Source of the DNA: an uncultured Eubacteriales bacterium
GTDB taxonomy: Bacteria; Bacillota; Clostridia; Oscillospirales; Acutalibacteraceae
Assembly: GCA_900320925.1 (NCBI GenBank)
Contig: ONUD01000169.1
Location: forward strand, 1 to 8,621
Reading direction: 5' to 3'
Length of the DNA stretch: 8,621 nucleotides
Shown here: piece after piece, positions 1-5,042 of the stretch
How positions within the stretch are numbered: the first letter of the stretch is position 1
How the letters are laid out: each line of letters starts with the position of its first letter
Notes under the pieces: generated by a model
Databases searched by the model: none
Told to the model about the DNA's origin: nothing
Seen by the model: the letters and a program-made list of their open reading frames with translations, nothing else
Program-made: the position numbers and the translations under genes

Positions 1-42
1 TTTCTACATCTTCCCACACCCTTTCCTGTCAGAGTGGAGTTT

Positions 43-68
43 GGAGAGTGGAGCAGTGACAACTCTCC
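43..68. repeat. Inverted repeat in the 109-bp region downstream of the lipoprotein gene
   Basis: GGAGAGT (43-49) and ACTCTCC (62-68) form a 7-bp inverted repeat with a 12-nt loop. GAGTGGAG also occurs twice as a direct repeat (32-39 and 46-53). The hairpin lies 42 bp beyond the stop codon of the minus-strand lipoprotein gene, where a terminator is expected, but neither strand has a T-run next to it. It may be a degenerate intergenic repeat or a weak terminator. No gene is visible in positions 1-109. Confidence 0.3.
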
Positions 69-109
69 GCTTTCTCCCCATCCACCAATTTTGTCAAAGT
101 TTCATCCGG

Positions 110-1417
110 TCAACGTGATGCCTCATTAGGAAGTACTTCGTTGGAGAAGAGCAGGTATAATTCGGGATTGCTGAGATTGCCGTCAGGGTTTTCCAAACGG
201 TTGGTTTCCTCATAAGCCATGACAGCTTCGGCAGTCTTTTCGTCATAGATACCTGTCGGCTCTTCTTTGAGATAGCCGAGCGTTTTGAGCCTGTTCTGGA
301 TAATGGTCACGTTGTCACCTTCTTCACCAAGGCGATAATTCATGTAAGGCGTGATAGTGAGAGAATCATCGGCTTCTACAATGATTTCAGAGGATTCCTC
401 CACAGAAGGTTCGGAAGATTCTTCTTCAGAGGACTCCTCCACAGAGGGTTCGGAAGATTCTTCTTCAGAGGACTCCTCCACAGAGGGTTCGGAAGATTCT
501 TCTTCGGAGGATTCCTCCACAGAAGGTTCGGACGATTCCTGCTTTGGCTCGTTGAGTTCAGGATACATGGTTTCAATCATGAAGGACAGTACTTCCGTAA
601 TGCTGTTGCCCTGACGCTCAAAGAGAGACTTGTCGATTTCATAGATACGGTCATTTTTGACAGCATTCAGATTTTTGAAAGCCCCCTCTGCCTTCAATTG
701 GTCTTTCACCCCCGTGTCACAGAAAATATATTGCGGGTTGGAGAGGGTGATTTTCTGTATCACGTCACCGTCATCGTTCTTGCATACATTGTCGGCATTG
801 GCATAGGAAAGCAGTTTTCCCGCAAAGCTGTCATCATAAGCGGCATTGCCCTTTGTATCGTACAGGTAGCAGGCAGTTATGAGAATTTTTTGTTCAGGAA
901 TAATTCTTTGCAGGTCGCCCATGGTCAGAATGATGGATTCTGCTTTTTCGGCACCTGTTGTTTTGCCGGACTTTTTGCCCCCTGCCACGGTGGCAAGGCT
1001 TTCATAAAGCACCGACAGTTCCTGATTATTTTTGGCACGCACCATGGTAATGACTTTGATATCCTTGTCGGCAAGCTTCTTGCGTACATTGTCCGCTAGT
1101 TCCTTTTCGGCAAACACGATATCGGGTTTTACCGAGAGAATCTTGTCGGCATCGGGGGCATTCTTTTTTCCGACCTGCTTGACATCGGCAATTTCTTCTT
1201 GTGTACACTCCTGAGAGCGTGCTTTGATCTGTTCCGAGAAGCCGCACGCAATCAGAATATCTGCCACGGAGTCATCCAGGCATACAATGGATTGCGGACT
1301 GGTTTCAAATGTATAGCCCGCAATGGTAACGGGATATTCATCACTGATGGTCATTTGTGAACACCCTGCTGTCATCATGACACACAGCAACAGGGCAATC
1401 ATGGTTCTGAGTTTCAA
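110..1417 (-). CDS. Lipoprotein: periplasmic-binding-protein domain fused to a peptidoglycan-binding domain
   Basis: The predicted protein has 435 residues. The start is TTG at 1417, chosen because a perfect AGGAGG (1425-1430) sits 7 nt upstream and because it gives a textbook lipoprotein signal: K2/R4, a hydrophobic core at 6-15, and lipobox TAGC with Cys19. Residues about 41-288 resemble the helical-backbone substrate-binding family of iron-siderophore/B12/haem ABC importers, with the opening SIVCLDDSVADILIACGF, a KPDIVF segment near 97-102, and NPQYIFCD followed by AVKNDRIYEID near 227-262. Residues 291-345 are an acidic linker of 13-residue ESSEPSVEESSEE repeats. Residues 360-428 fit the PG_binding_1 fold (YRLGEEGDNV, then IQNRLKTLGYL, then GIYDEKTAEAV). 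The protein is probably lipid-anchored on the outer face of the membrane and reaches into the wall. No permease or transporter ATPase gene is nearby, so the ligand is unknown and a sensing or structural role is possible. It is the second gene of an operon with the DUF815 ATPase. Confidence 0.85.
   Translation of the reverse strand: MKLRTMIALLLCVMMTAGCSQMTISDEYPVTIAGYTFETSPQSIVCLDDSVADILIACGFSEQIKARSQECTQEEIADVKQVGKKNAPDADKILSVKPDIVFAEKELADNVRKKLADKDIKVITMVRAKNNQELSVLYESLATVAGGKKSGKTTGAEKAESIILTMGDLQRIIPEQKILITACYLYDTKGNAAYDDSFAGKLLSYANADNVCKNDDGDVIQKITLSNPQYIFCDTGVKDQLKAEGAFKNLNAVKNDRIYEIDKSLFERQGNSITEVLSFMIETMYPELNEPKQESSEPSVEESSEEESSEPSVEESSEEESSEPSVEESSEEESSEPSVEESSEIIVEADDSLTITPYMNYRLGEEGDNVTIIQNRLKTLGYLKEEPTGIYDEKTAEAVMAYEETNRLENPDGNLSNPELYLLFSNEVLPNEASR
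390..540 (-). repeat. 39-bp tandem repeat encoding a Ser/Glu/Pro linker
   Basis: Three full 39-bp copies begin at 390, 429 and 468, followed by a partial copy at 507-540. Each copy encodes ESSEPSVEESSEE (13 residues) in the minus-strand lipoprotein. The two inner copies differ from the outer ones at the same silent sites (gaggac versus gaggat; cagagg versus cagaag), which suggests expansion of the middle unit. Because the unit is a multiple of three, copy-number change would lengthen or shorten the linker without breaking the frame. Confidence 0.95.
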
Positions 1418-1424
1418 ATTGAGT

Positions 1425-1430
1425 CCTCCT
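1425..1430 (-). promoter_or_regulatory. Ribosome binding site that sets a TTG start
   Basis: AGGAGG on the minus strand lies 7 nt before TTG at 1417-1415 and 4 nt after the stop codon of the ATPase gene (1434-1436). It supports TTG initiation over the far-upstream ATG at 1570, which lies inside the ATPase gene, and over the in-frame ATG at residue 6, which would remove the basic N-terminus of the signal peptide. Confidence 0.85.
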
Positions 1431-1433
1431 ACT

Positions 1434-2672
1434 TTATGATAACTTTGCCTGAAGAAAGGCAATAAATTGTTGTGCGGTGCGGGGAGAGCGGCCTCCACGC
1501 TGCAATGCCCAGCGTTCCGCACGGGAGCTGAGTTCCTCCATGCTGACAGGCAGGCGGCGTTCAGCGGCAAGGCTGGTGACGATGTCCAGATACTGCTGTT
1601 TGTCGGGCTTGGAGAAGTTCACGGACATACCAAAGCGGTCGGCAAGTGACAGGCTTTCCTGTATGCTGTCATTGCGGTGCATATCATCTCCCTCACGGTC
1701 AGAGAAAGTTTCCTTGATAATATGCCGGCGGTTGGAGGTGGCATAGATGAGGGTATTGGCAGGCCGTGCTGCCAGTCCCCCCTCCAGCACGGCTTTGAGC
1801 TGGGCATAGCTTTTATCCTCCTCCGAAAAGGACAGGTCATCAATGAACAGGATAAATTTCAGCGGCAGAGCGGCAATCCTGTCCACCAGCAGCGGAAATT
1901 CCGGCAGCTTGTCTTTGGGCATTTCCACGATTCGCAGACCTTTCGAGAAGTATTCATTCAGGATGGCCTTGACAGTAGAGGATTTGCCCGTCCCCCTGTC
2001 ACCGTAGAGCAGACAGTTGTTGGAGGGAATCCCTCTGAGAAAGGCAAGGGTGTTGTTGACAACGGTGGAACGGGGCAGGTCATAGCCTTTCAAAGAGGAA
2101 AGGGTGACGGGATCGGGGTGCAGGACGGGCTGGATATCCCTGTCACGCCAGATGAATGCCTTGTATCGGGCAAACATCCCGCAGCCGTTGTGACGGTAAA
2201 ATTCGGCAAGACAGTCGATGGTATCGGTTTCATCCGCCAATTCATGGATCAGTTCTCCGCACTGCCATCGCGGCAGGTTGGAAGCAATGGAACCAAGTTC
2301 ATCACGATGGGGATAGTTCTCCAAAATGGTGTCGGGAGACAGACAGCACAATTTGCGGATAGCCGCAATGTCCCGCCGCACGGCATTGATGGCAGAAGAG
2401 GGGAGCTGTCTTTCGGTACCTTCGGCGGAGGCTCTGGAAAAAGCGTTTTCATCAAACAATGCCGTTTCACTCAGGCACTTGGCAAAGCTGTCGCAAGCCC
2501 CTCTGTCGCACAGTACGGAAAAAAAGTGTCCCCATGCTTCGGCAAACGTGAAAATATCCTTGTCCCATGCATTCAGCAGACGGGAATAGGCTTTAGGAAC
2601 GGTTCTGTCAAGGATGCCCCGATAAACGGAAAGCGAGGTCATCAGCAGAGCCGCTTCTTTTGCTGCATTCAT
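1434..2672 (-). CDS. AAA+ ATPase, DUF815 family
   Basis: The predicted protein has 412 residues and starts at ATG 2672 with an AAAGGGG-type ribosome binding site upstream. The N-terminal 200 residues are helical and not recognisable by motif. The AAA+ core shows Walker A GDRGTGKSS (224-232), Walker B FILFIDDLSF (273-282), a sensor-1-like ATSNRRH (311-317), a candidate arginine-finger segment LADRFG (343-348), and a C-terminal RGGRSPRTAQQF (392-403). This motif set and spacing match the DUF815 family of cytoplasmic ATPases, whose substrate is not established. The lipoprotein gene follows after 16 nt, so the two are probably co-transcribed from the promoter at 2712-2741. Whether they act together is inference from position alone. 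A coupling of cytoplasmic ATP hydrolysis to an extracellular lipoprotein would need a membrane intermediary, which is not seen here. Confidence 0.88.
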   Translation of the reverse strand: MNAAKEAALLMTSLSVYRGILDRTVPKAYSRLLNAWDKDIFTFAEAWGHFFSVLCDRGACDSFAKCLSETALFDENAFSRASAEGTERQLPSSAINAVRRDIAAIRKLCCLSPDTILENYPHRDELGSIASNLPRWQCGELIHELADETDTIDCLAEFYRHNGCGMFARYKAFIWRDRDIQPVLHPDPVTLSSLKGYDLPRSTVVNNTLAFLRGIPSNNCLLYGDRGTGKSSTVKAILNEYFSKGLRIVEMPKDKLPEFPLLVDRIAALPLKFILFIDDLSFSEEDKSYAQLKAVLEGGLAARPANTLIYATSNRRHIIKETFSDREGDDMHRNDSIQESLSLADRFGMSVNFSKPDKQQYLDIVTSLAAERRLPVSMEELSSRAERWALQRGGRSPRTAQQFIAFLQAKLS

Positions 2673-2711
2673 GAGTGATACCCCTTTCTTTGGGATTTGT
2701 TGTATTTATCT

Positions 2712-2741
2712 ATTTTACAATAGAAATCCCTTTGCCGTCAA
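2712..2741 (-). promoter_or_regulatory. Sigma-A-type promoter for the ATPase-lipoprotein operon
   Basis: On the minus strand, TTGACG (2741-2736) is followed by an 18-nt spacer and TAAAAT (2717-2712). Transcription would begin near 2705, giving a leader of roughly 30 nt before ATG 2672. The match to consensus is good, and the region lies between two divergent genes. Confidence 0.7.
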
Positions 2742-2755
2742 TTGATTTATTAACA

Positions 2756-2771
2756 AAATTCCATAGAATTT
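2756..2771. repeat. Perfect 6-bp inverted repeat between divergent genes, possible operator
   Basis: AAATTC (2756-2761) and GAATTT (2766-2771) are separated by CATA. The element sits just upstream of the extended -10 proposed for the plus-strand genes and 15 bp from the -35 of the minus-strand promoter, a position where a repressor could affect either. The arms are short and AT-rich, so chance occurrence is quite possible. Confidence 0.3.
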
Positions 2772-2792
2772 GCAGGAGATTTATGCTAAAAT
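2764..2792 (+). promoter_or_regulatory. Candidate promoter for the PH-domain gene pair
   Basis: An extended -10, TGcTAAAAT (TG at 2784-2785, hexamer 2787-2792), lies 26 nt before ATG 2818. A poor -35 (TAGAAT, 2764-2769) is 17 nt upstream. An alternative pairing is TTGATT (2742-2747), a 16-nt spacer and TAGAAT (2764-2769). The sequence does not decide between them. I see no match to the sigma-W consensus reported for Bacillus ydbST. Confidence 0.4.
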
Positions 2793-2817
2793 ATGTAAGA
2801 CGGGAGTGTGAAGCAAA

Positions 2818-3273
2818 ATGAGGCAAAACCTGCTATCTCAGAGATGCATGATGATCTGGCGAATCAGAGCGACCTCTTTATTGATTTTGTATGCCTTTCT
2901 GGATGGGGGGCTGTTTGTATTTTTCCCGGGCTGGGCGGTGACGTTGGGACTGGCAGGGGGGATTGCCTATGTTGTAGGAATTTTGGTCTATCTGCCGATG
3001 CTTTACAGGCATTGCGGGTATTTTTATGAAAACGGGATCCTTTCCATAGAAAGCGGTGTACTGATTCACCACCGTACCAAAATCCCTGTCAGCAGGATAC
3101 AGTACTGTGTCATCAGTCAGGGACCTGTGCAAAGAATTTTCGGGCTGTGTTCGGTCAGGCTCCTGTTGGCAGGCTCCTTTGAAAGCGTGAACCAGATTAC
3201 CCTCATCAACGGATACCGCCTGAAAAACGGTATTGAAGCATCGGAGGAACACCATGGAAAAGAAAAAATATAA
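2818..3273 (+). CDS. Membrane protein with a bacterial PH domain, YdbS-like
   Basis: The predicted protein has 151 residues. Two hydrophobic segments (about 19-37 and 41-61) are followed by a cytoplasmic bPH2-type domain (DUF304 family, about 64-140), recognisable from YFYENGILSIESGVL and then IPVSRIQYCVISQGPVQRIFGLCSVRL, the usual pattern of this family. Length and architecture match Bacillus YdbS. The next gene begins inside its last 20 nt, so the two are almost certainly translated together. In B. subtilis, ydbST belongs to the cell-envelope stress (sigma-W) regulon and contributes to resistance against antimicrobials made by other bacilli; the same role here is inference. The start is moderately certain: GGGAG lies 11 nt upstream of ATG 2818, longer than usual, and the internal ATG codons at residues 11-12 have no better site. 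Confidence 0.85.
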   Translation: MRQNLLSQRCMMIWRIRATSLLILYAFLDGGLFVFFPGWAVTLGLAGGIAYVVGILVYLPMLYRHCGYFYENGILSIESGVLIHHRTKIPVSRIQYCVISQGPVQRIFGLCSVRLLLAGSFESVNQITLINGYRLKNGIEASEEHHGKEKI

Positions 3274-4696
3274 AAAAACCCATCCGTTTTCTATCCTCAA
3301 GAAGCTGAAAATCTCGGTGGTACTGGTACTGCTGTCTATTATTCAGCAGTTTTTGTACCGACCGAGAGATATTGTGGAGTATGTGGCGGCACTGGGCTTC
3401 AATGCGGTCTATGCCATGGGCATTGTCTTTTATGCACTGGCTTCCTACGGGTGCTACCGTTACAGGTTCGTGGAGGACGGCATACAGATACGGGACGGTC
3501 TGCTGATTAAACGGCGTTTCAAGGTGCCGTATGCGAAGATACAGACCATTGTATTCCAGAGAGATGCCCTGGCAGCTTTATTCGGAGCGGTGAAGGTATC
3601 CTTTGATACGCCTGCGGGACTGAGCAAAAGTTATGACATATCGGCATACTTCTCCCAAAAAAACAGTGAACTGCTTTTAATCAAGATTCGTGACAGAAAT
3701 CCCGCATCTGCCTGTGTGAGGGCAAATGCTGTCAATACCATGCTGATGTGTGCATTCTGGGCGAATCCCGCCATGGGACTGCTGGTCACGGCACCCGTCA
3801 TATCCCGTCTGGGCGATATTGCAGGGACGGAGCTGACCGACAACATTCTGCGGACACAATCGGATTTCCGTCTGCGGCTGATTGCCCTGAACATTCCGCC
3901 GGCCGCAGCAGGAGTGGCCAGTGTCCTGATGTTGGGGTGGGCGATCTCCATGCTGGTATGCTTCATGCGTTATGCCCGCTTCAAGGCCTATCTTCAGGGA
4001 GAGTATCTTGTCCTGTCGAGGGGGCTTGTCAACCAGAAGCTGACCTTTACGGGACGCAGCGGCATTACCGCAGCAACGGTTGACCAAAGTCTGCTCATGC
4101 ACTGGATGGGACTGTATACATCGGGCATCTTTACCATCGGTTCAGGAAAGCTGAAAGGAGATAAAAGTCTGCTGATCGCTCCCGAATCCAAAAAGCATTT
4201 CTATCATTCTCTGCATTCCCTGTTGGGCATTACGCCCGAAGAGAGGGAGAGTGTGTATACGGCTCCCCATACCCTGCCATCATATCTGTACTTTCCGTTC
4301 TTTGTCACCGCACTCACCATTGCCGCCATCATGGCAGCCGATTATTTCAGTGTCATCAATGAACTGTTTAAAGCATTGCTGTTGTTTTTACTGGCACCGC
4401 TGTTCTGGTGGATGCTGTTTCGGGTCTTTGCCCACCGCTATGCCCATCTTGGCGTCAGTGACAAGCACCTTATCGTATGCGGGTTCAGCCGTCTGACACT
4501 CAAAACCTATTACATTCCCTTTGATAAGGTGCAGTGCGTGGAGATGACACAAAGCCTTCCACAGCGGTTGGCTCATACTTGTAATGTCAGGGTCTATGTC
4601 TACTTTGAGAAGCGTGCTTTCCACATTGTCAAGCACCTCCCTTATCAGCGGGTGCAGGCATTCCTGGCAAACCATGATACCGAAAAAAATTTTTAA
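3254..4696 (+). CDS. Membrane protein with three bacterial PH domains, YdbT-like
   Basis: The predicted protein has 480 residues. ATG 3254 is preferred over the in-frame ATG at 3233 because GGAGG (3243-3247) lies 6 nt upstream of it. Six hydrophobic segments are visible (about 20-35, 43-66, 159-182, 212-238, 340-363, 372-393), arranged in three pairs, each followed by a bPH2-type domain (about 67-150, 242-325, 395-478). PH markers are VEDGIQIRDGLL with VPYAKIQTIVFQRDALAALFG in the first, GEYLVLSRGLV in the second, and VSDKHLIVCGFSRLTLKTYYIPFDKVQCVEM in shortened form in the third. The triple (2 TM + PH) layout is that of Bacillus YdbT, which works with YdbS. The reading frame overlaps the ydbS-like gene by 20 nt. 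The gene ends at TAA within a nearly pure A/T inverted repeat. Function in envelope protection is inferred from the family. Confidence 0.87.
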   Translation: MEKKKYKKTHPFSILKKLKISVVLVLLSIIQQFLYRPRDIVEYVAALGFNAVYAMGIVFYALASYGCYRYRFVEDGIQIRDGLLIKRRFKVPYAKIQTIVFQRDALAALFGAVKVSFDTPAGLSKSYDISAYFSQKNSELLLIKIRDRNPASACVRANAVNTMLMCAFWANPAMGLLVTAPVISRLGDIAGTELTDNILRTQSDFRLRLIALNIPPAAAGVASVLMLGWAISMLVCFMRYARFKAYLQGEYLVLSRGLVNQKLTFTGRSGITAATVDQSLLMHWMGLYTSGIFTIGSGKLKGDKSLLIAPESKKHFYHSLHSLLGITPEERESVYTAPHTLPSYLYFPFFVTALTIAAIMAADYFSVINELFKALLLFLLAPLFWWMLFRVFAHRYAHLGVSDKHLIVCGFSRLTLKTYYIPFDKVQCVEMTQSLPQRLAHTCNVRVYVYFEKRAFHIVKHLPYQRVQAFLANHDTEKNF

Positions 4697-4714
4697 TTTT
4701 TTTTCGATCAGGTA

Positions 4715-4743
4715 TTGATTTTTTCAAAACGGTATGCTATAAT
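4715..4743 (+). promoter_or_regulatory. Strong promoter for the tRNA-Val pair
   Basis: TTGATT (4715-4720), a 17-nt spacer, and TATAAT (4738-4743) preceded by an extended TG (4735-4736). The first tRNA begins 14 nt after the -10 hexamer, so the primary transcript would carry only a short 5' leader for RNase P to remove. This is the closest match to consensus in the window, as expected for stable RNA genes. Confidence 0.85.
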
Positions 4744-4757
4744 AATACACGTTTGAT

Positions 4758-4834
4758 GGAGGCTTAGCTCAGCTGGTTAGAGCGTCTGCTTGACATGCAG
4801 GAGGTCACTGGTTCGAGTCCAGCAGTCTCCACCA
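4758..4834 (+). tRNA. tRNA-Val, anticodon GAC
   Basis: The gene is 77 nt with CCA encoded. The acceptor arm GGAGGCT pairs with AGTCTCC (one G-U). The D arm is GCTC/GAGC with a 9-nt loop. The anticodon stem TCTGC/GCAGG (one U-G) encloses TTGACAT, giving anticodon GAC, which reads GUC and GUU. The T arm is ACTGG/CCAGC with loop TTCGAGT; its outermost pair (A49, C65) is a mismatch. It is the first gene behind the strong promoter at 4715-4743 and differs from the next tRNA at only five positions. Confidence 0.95.
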
Positions 4835-4835
4835 C

Positions 4836-4883
4836 AGCATCATTTTCCCCTTGTCCGAGGATAAGGGGAAGCGGATGCTTTTT
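4836..4883 (+). terminator. Terminator-like hairpin between the two tRNAs
   Basis: AGCATC (4836-4841) pairs with GATGCT (4874-4879). Inside a 3x3 internal loop, TTCCCCTT (4845-4852) pairs with AAGGGGAA (4863-4870). Five T residues follow (4879-4883). The shape is that of an intrinsic terminator that would end part of the transcription after the first tRNA. It could equally be a processing or spacing hairpin, since no separate promoter for the second tRNA is visible in the remaining 13 nt. Confidence 0.6.
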
Positions 4884-4896
4884 GATACAAGAATAG

Positions 4897-4973
4897 GGAG
4901 GCTTAGCTCAGCTGGTTAGAGCGCCTGCTTCACATGCAGGAGGTCACCGGTTCAAGTCCAGTAGTCTCCACCA
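4897..4973 (+). tRNA. tRNA-Val, anticodon CAC
   Basis: The gene is 77 nt with CCA encoded, and acceptor and D arms are identical to the upstream tRNA-Val. The anticodon stem CCTGC/GCAGG is fully paired around TTCACAT, giving anticodon CAC, which reads GUG. The T arm ACCGG/CCAGT has a C-A mismatch in its middle pair (51-63). Differences from the GAC copy are at tRNA positions 27, 34, 51, 57 and 65. This points to a tandem duplication followed by a wobble-base change. Confidence 0.95.
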
Positions 4974-4988
4974 ATATGAAATAGCAGG

Positions 4989-5024
4989 AAAACGACAAGT
5001 GATGAAAATACTTGTCGTTTTTTT
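4989..5024 (+). terminator. Intrinsic terminator of the tRNA operon
   Basis: AACGACAAG (4991-4999) pairs perfectly with CTTGTCGTT (5011-5019) around an 11-nt loop, with flanking A/T pairs extending the stem, followed by a T-run to 5024. The tex ribosome binding site (AGGAGG, 5030-5035) starts 5 nt after the T-run, so the hairpin lies within the leader of any transcript that reaches tex from upstream. Confidence 0.85.
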
Positions 5025-5042
5025 GTGACAGGAGGAAAAAAT

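Noticed and set aside
93..98. TTGACA on the minus strand after the lipoprotein stop, considered as a promoter
   Set aside because: No -10-like hexamer occurs 16-18 nt downstream, and no gene is visible beyond it in the window.
376..576. Repeats at 390-540 considered as a CRISPR array
   Set aside because: The 39-bp units are directly adjacent without unique spacers and keep the coding frame of the lipoprotein.
351..614. 87-codon Ser/Glu/Asp-rich open frame on the plus strand
   Set aside because: It is the reverse complement of the lipoprotein linker repeat; its low-complexity protein arises from the repeat itself.
1677..2678. 333-codon open frame on the plus strand
   Set aside because: It is antisense to the well-supported DUF815 ATPase gene along nearly its whole length, has no recognisable domain, and is explained by codon bias of the real gene.
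3677..4102. 141-codon minus-strand frame inside the ydbT-like gene
   Set aside because: Antisense to a membrane protein with clear domains; no ribosome binding site and no recognisable product.
4681..4706. A/T inverted repeat over the ydbT-like stop codon considered as a terminator
   Set aside because: The stem is almost only A-U pairs (with one bulge) and has C-G at the base only, so it would be unstable; the T-run lies within the stem. The strong tRNA promoter follows immediately, so a weak role cannot be excluded but is not supported.
4758..4973. Duplicated tRNA considered as an attachment-site duplication from an integrated element
   Set aside because: Both copies are full-length tRNAs with different anticodons and only 62 bp between them, leaving no room for an element; no integrase gene is visible.
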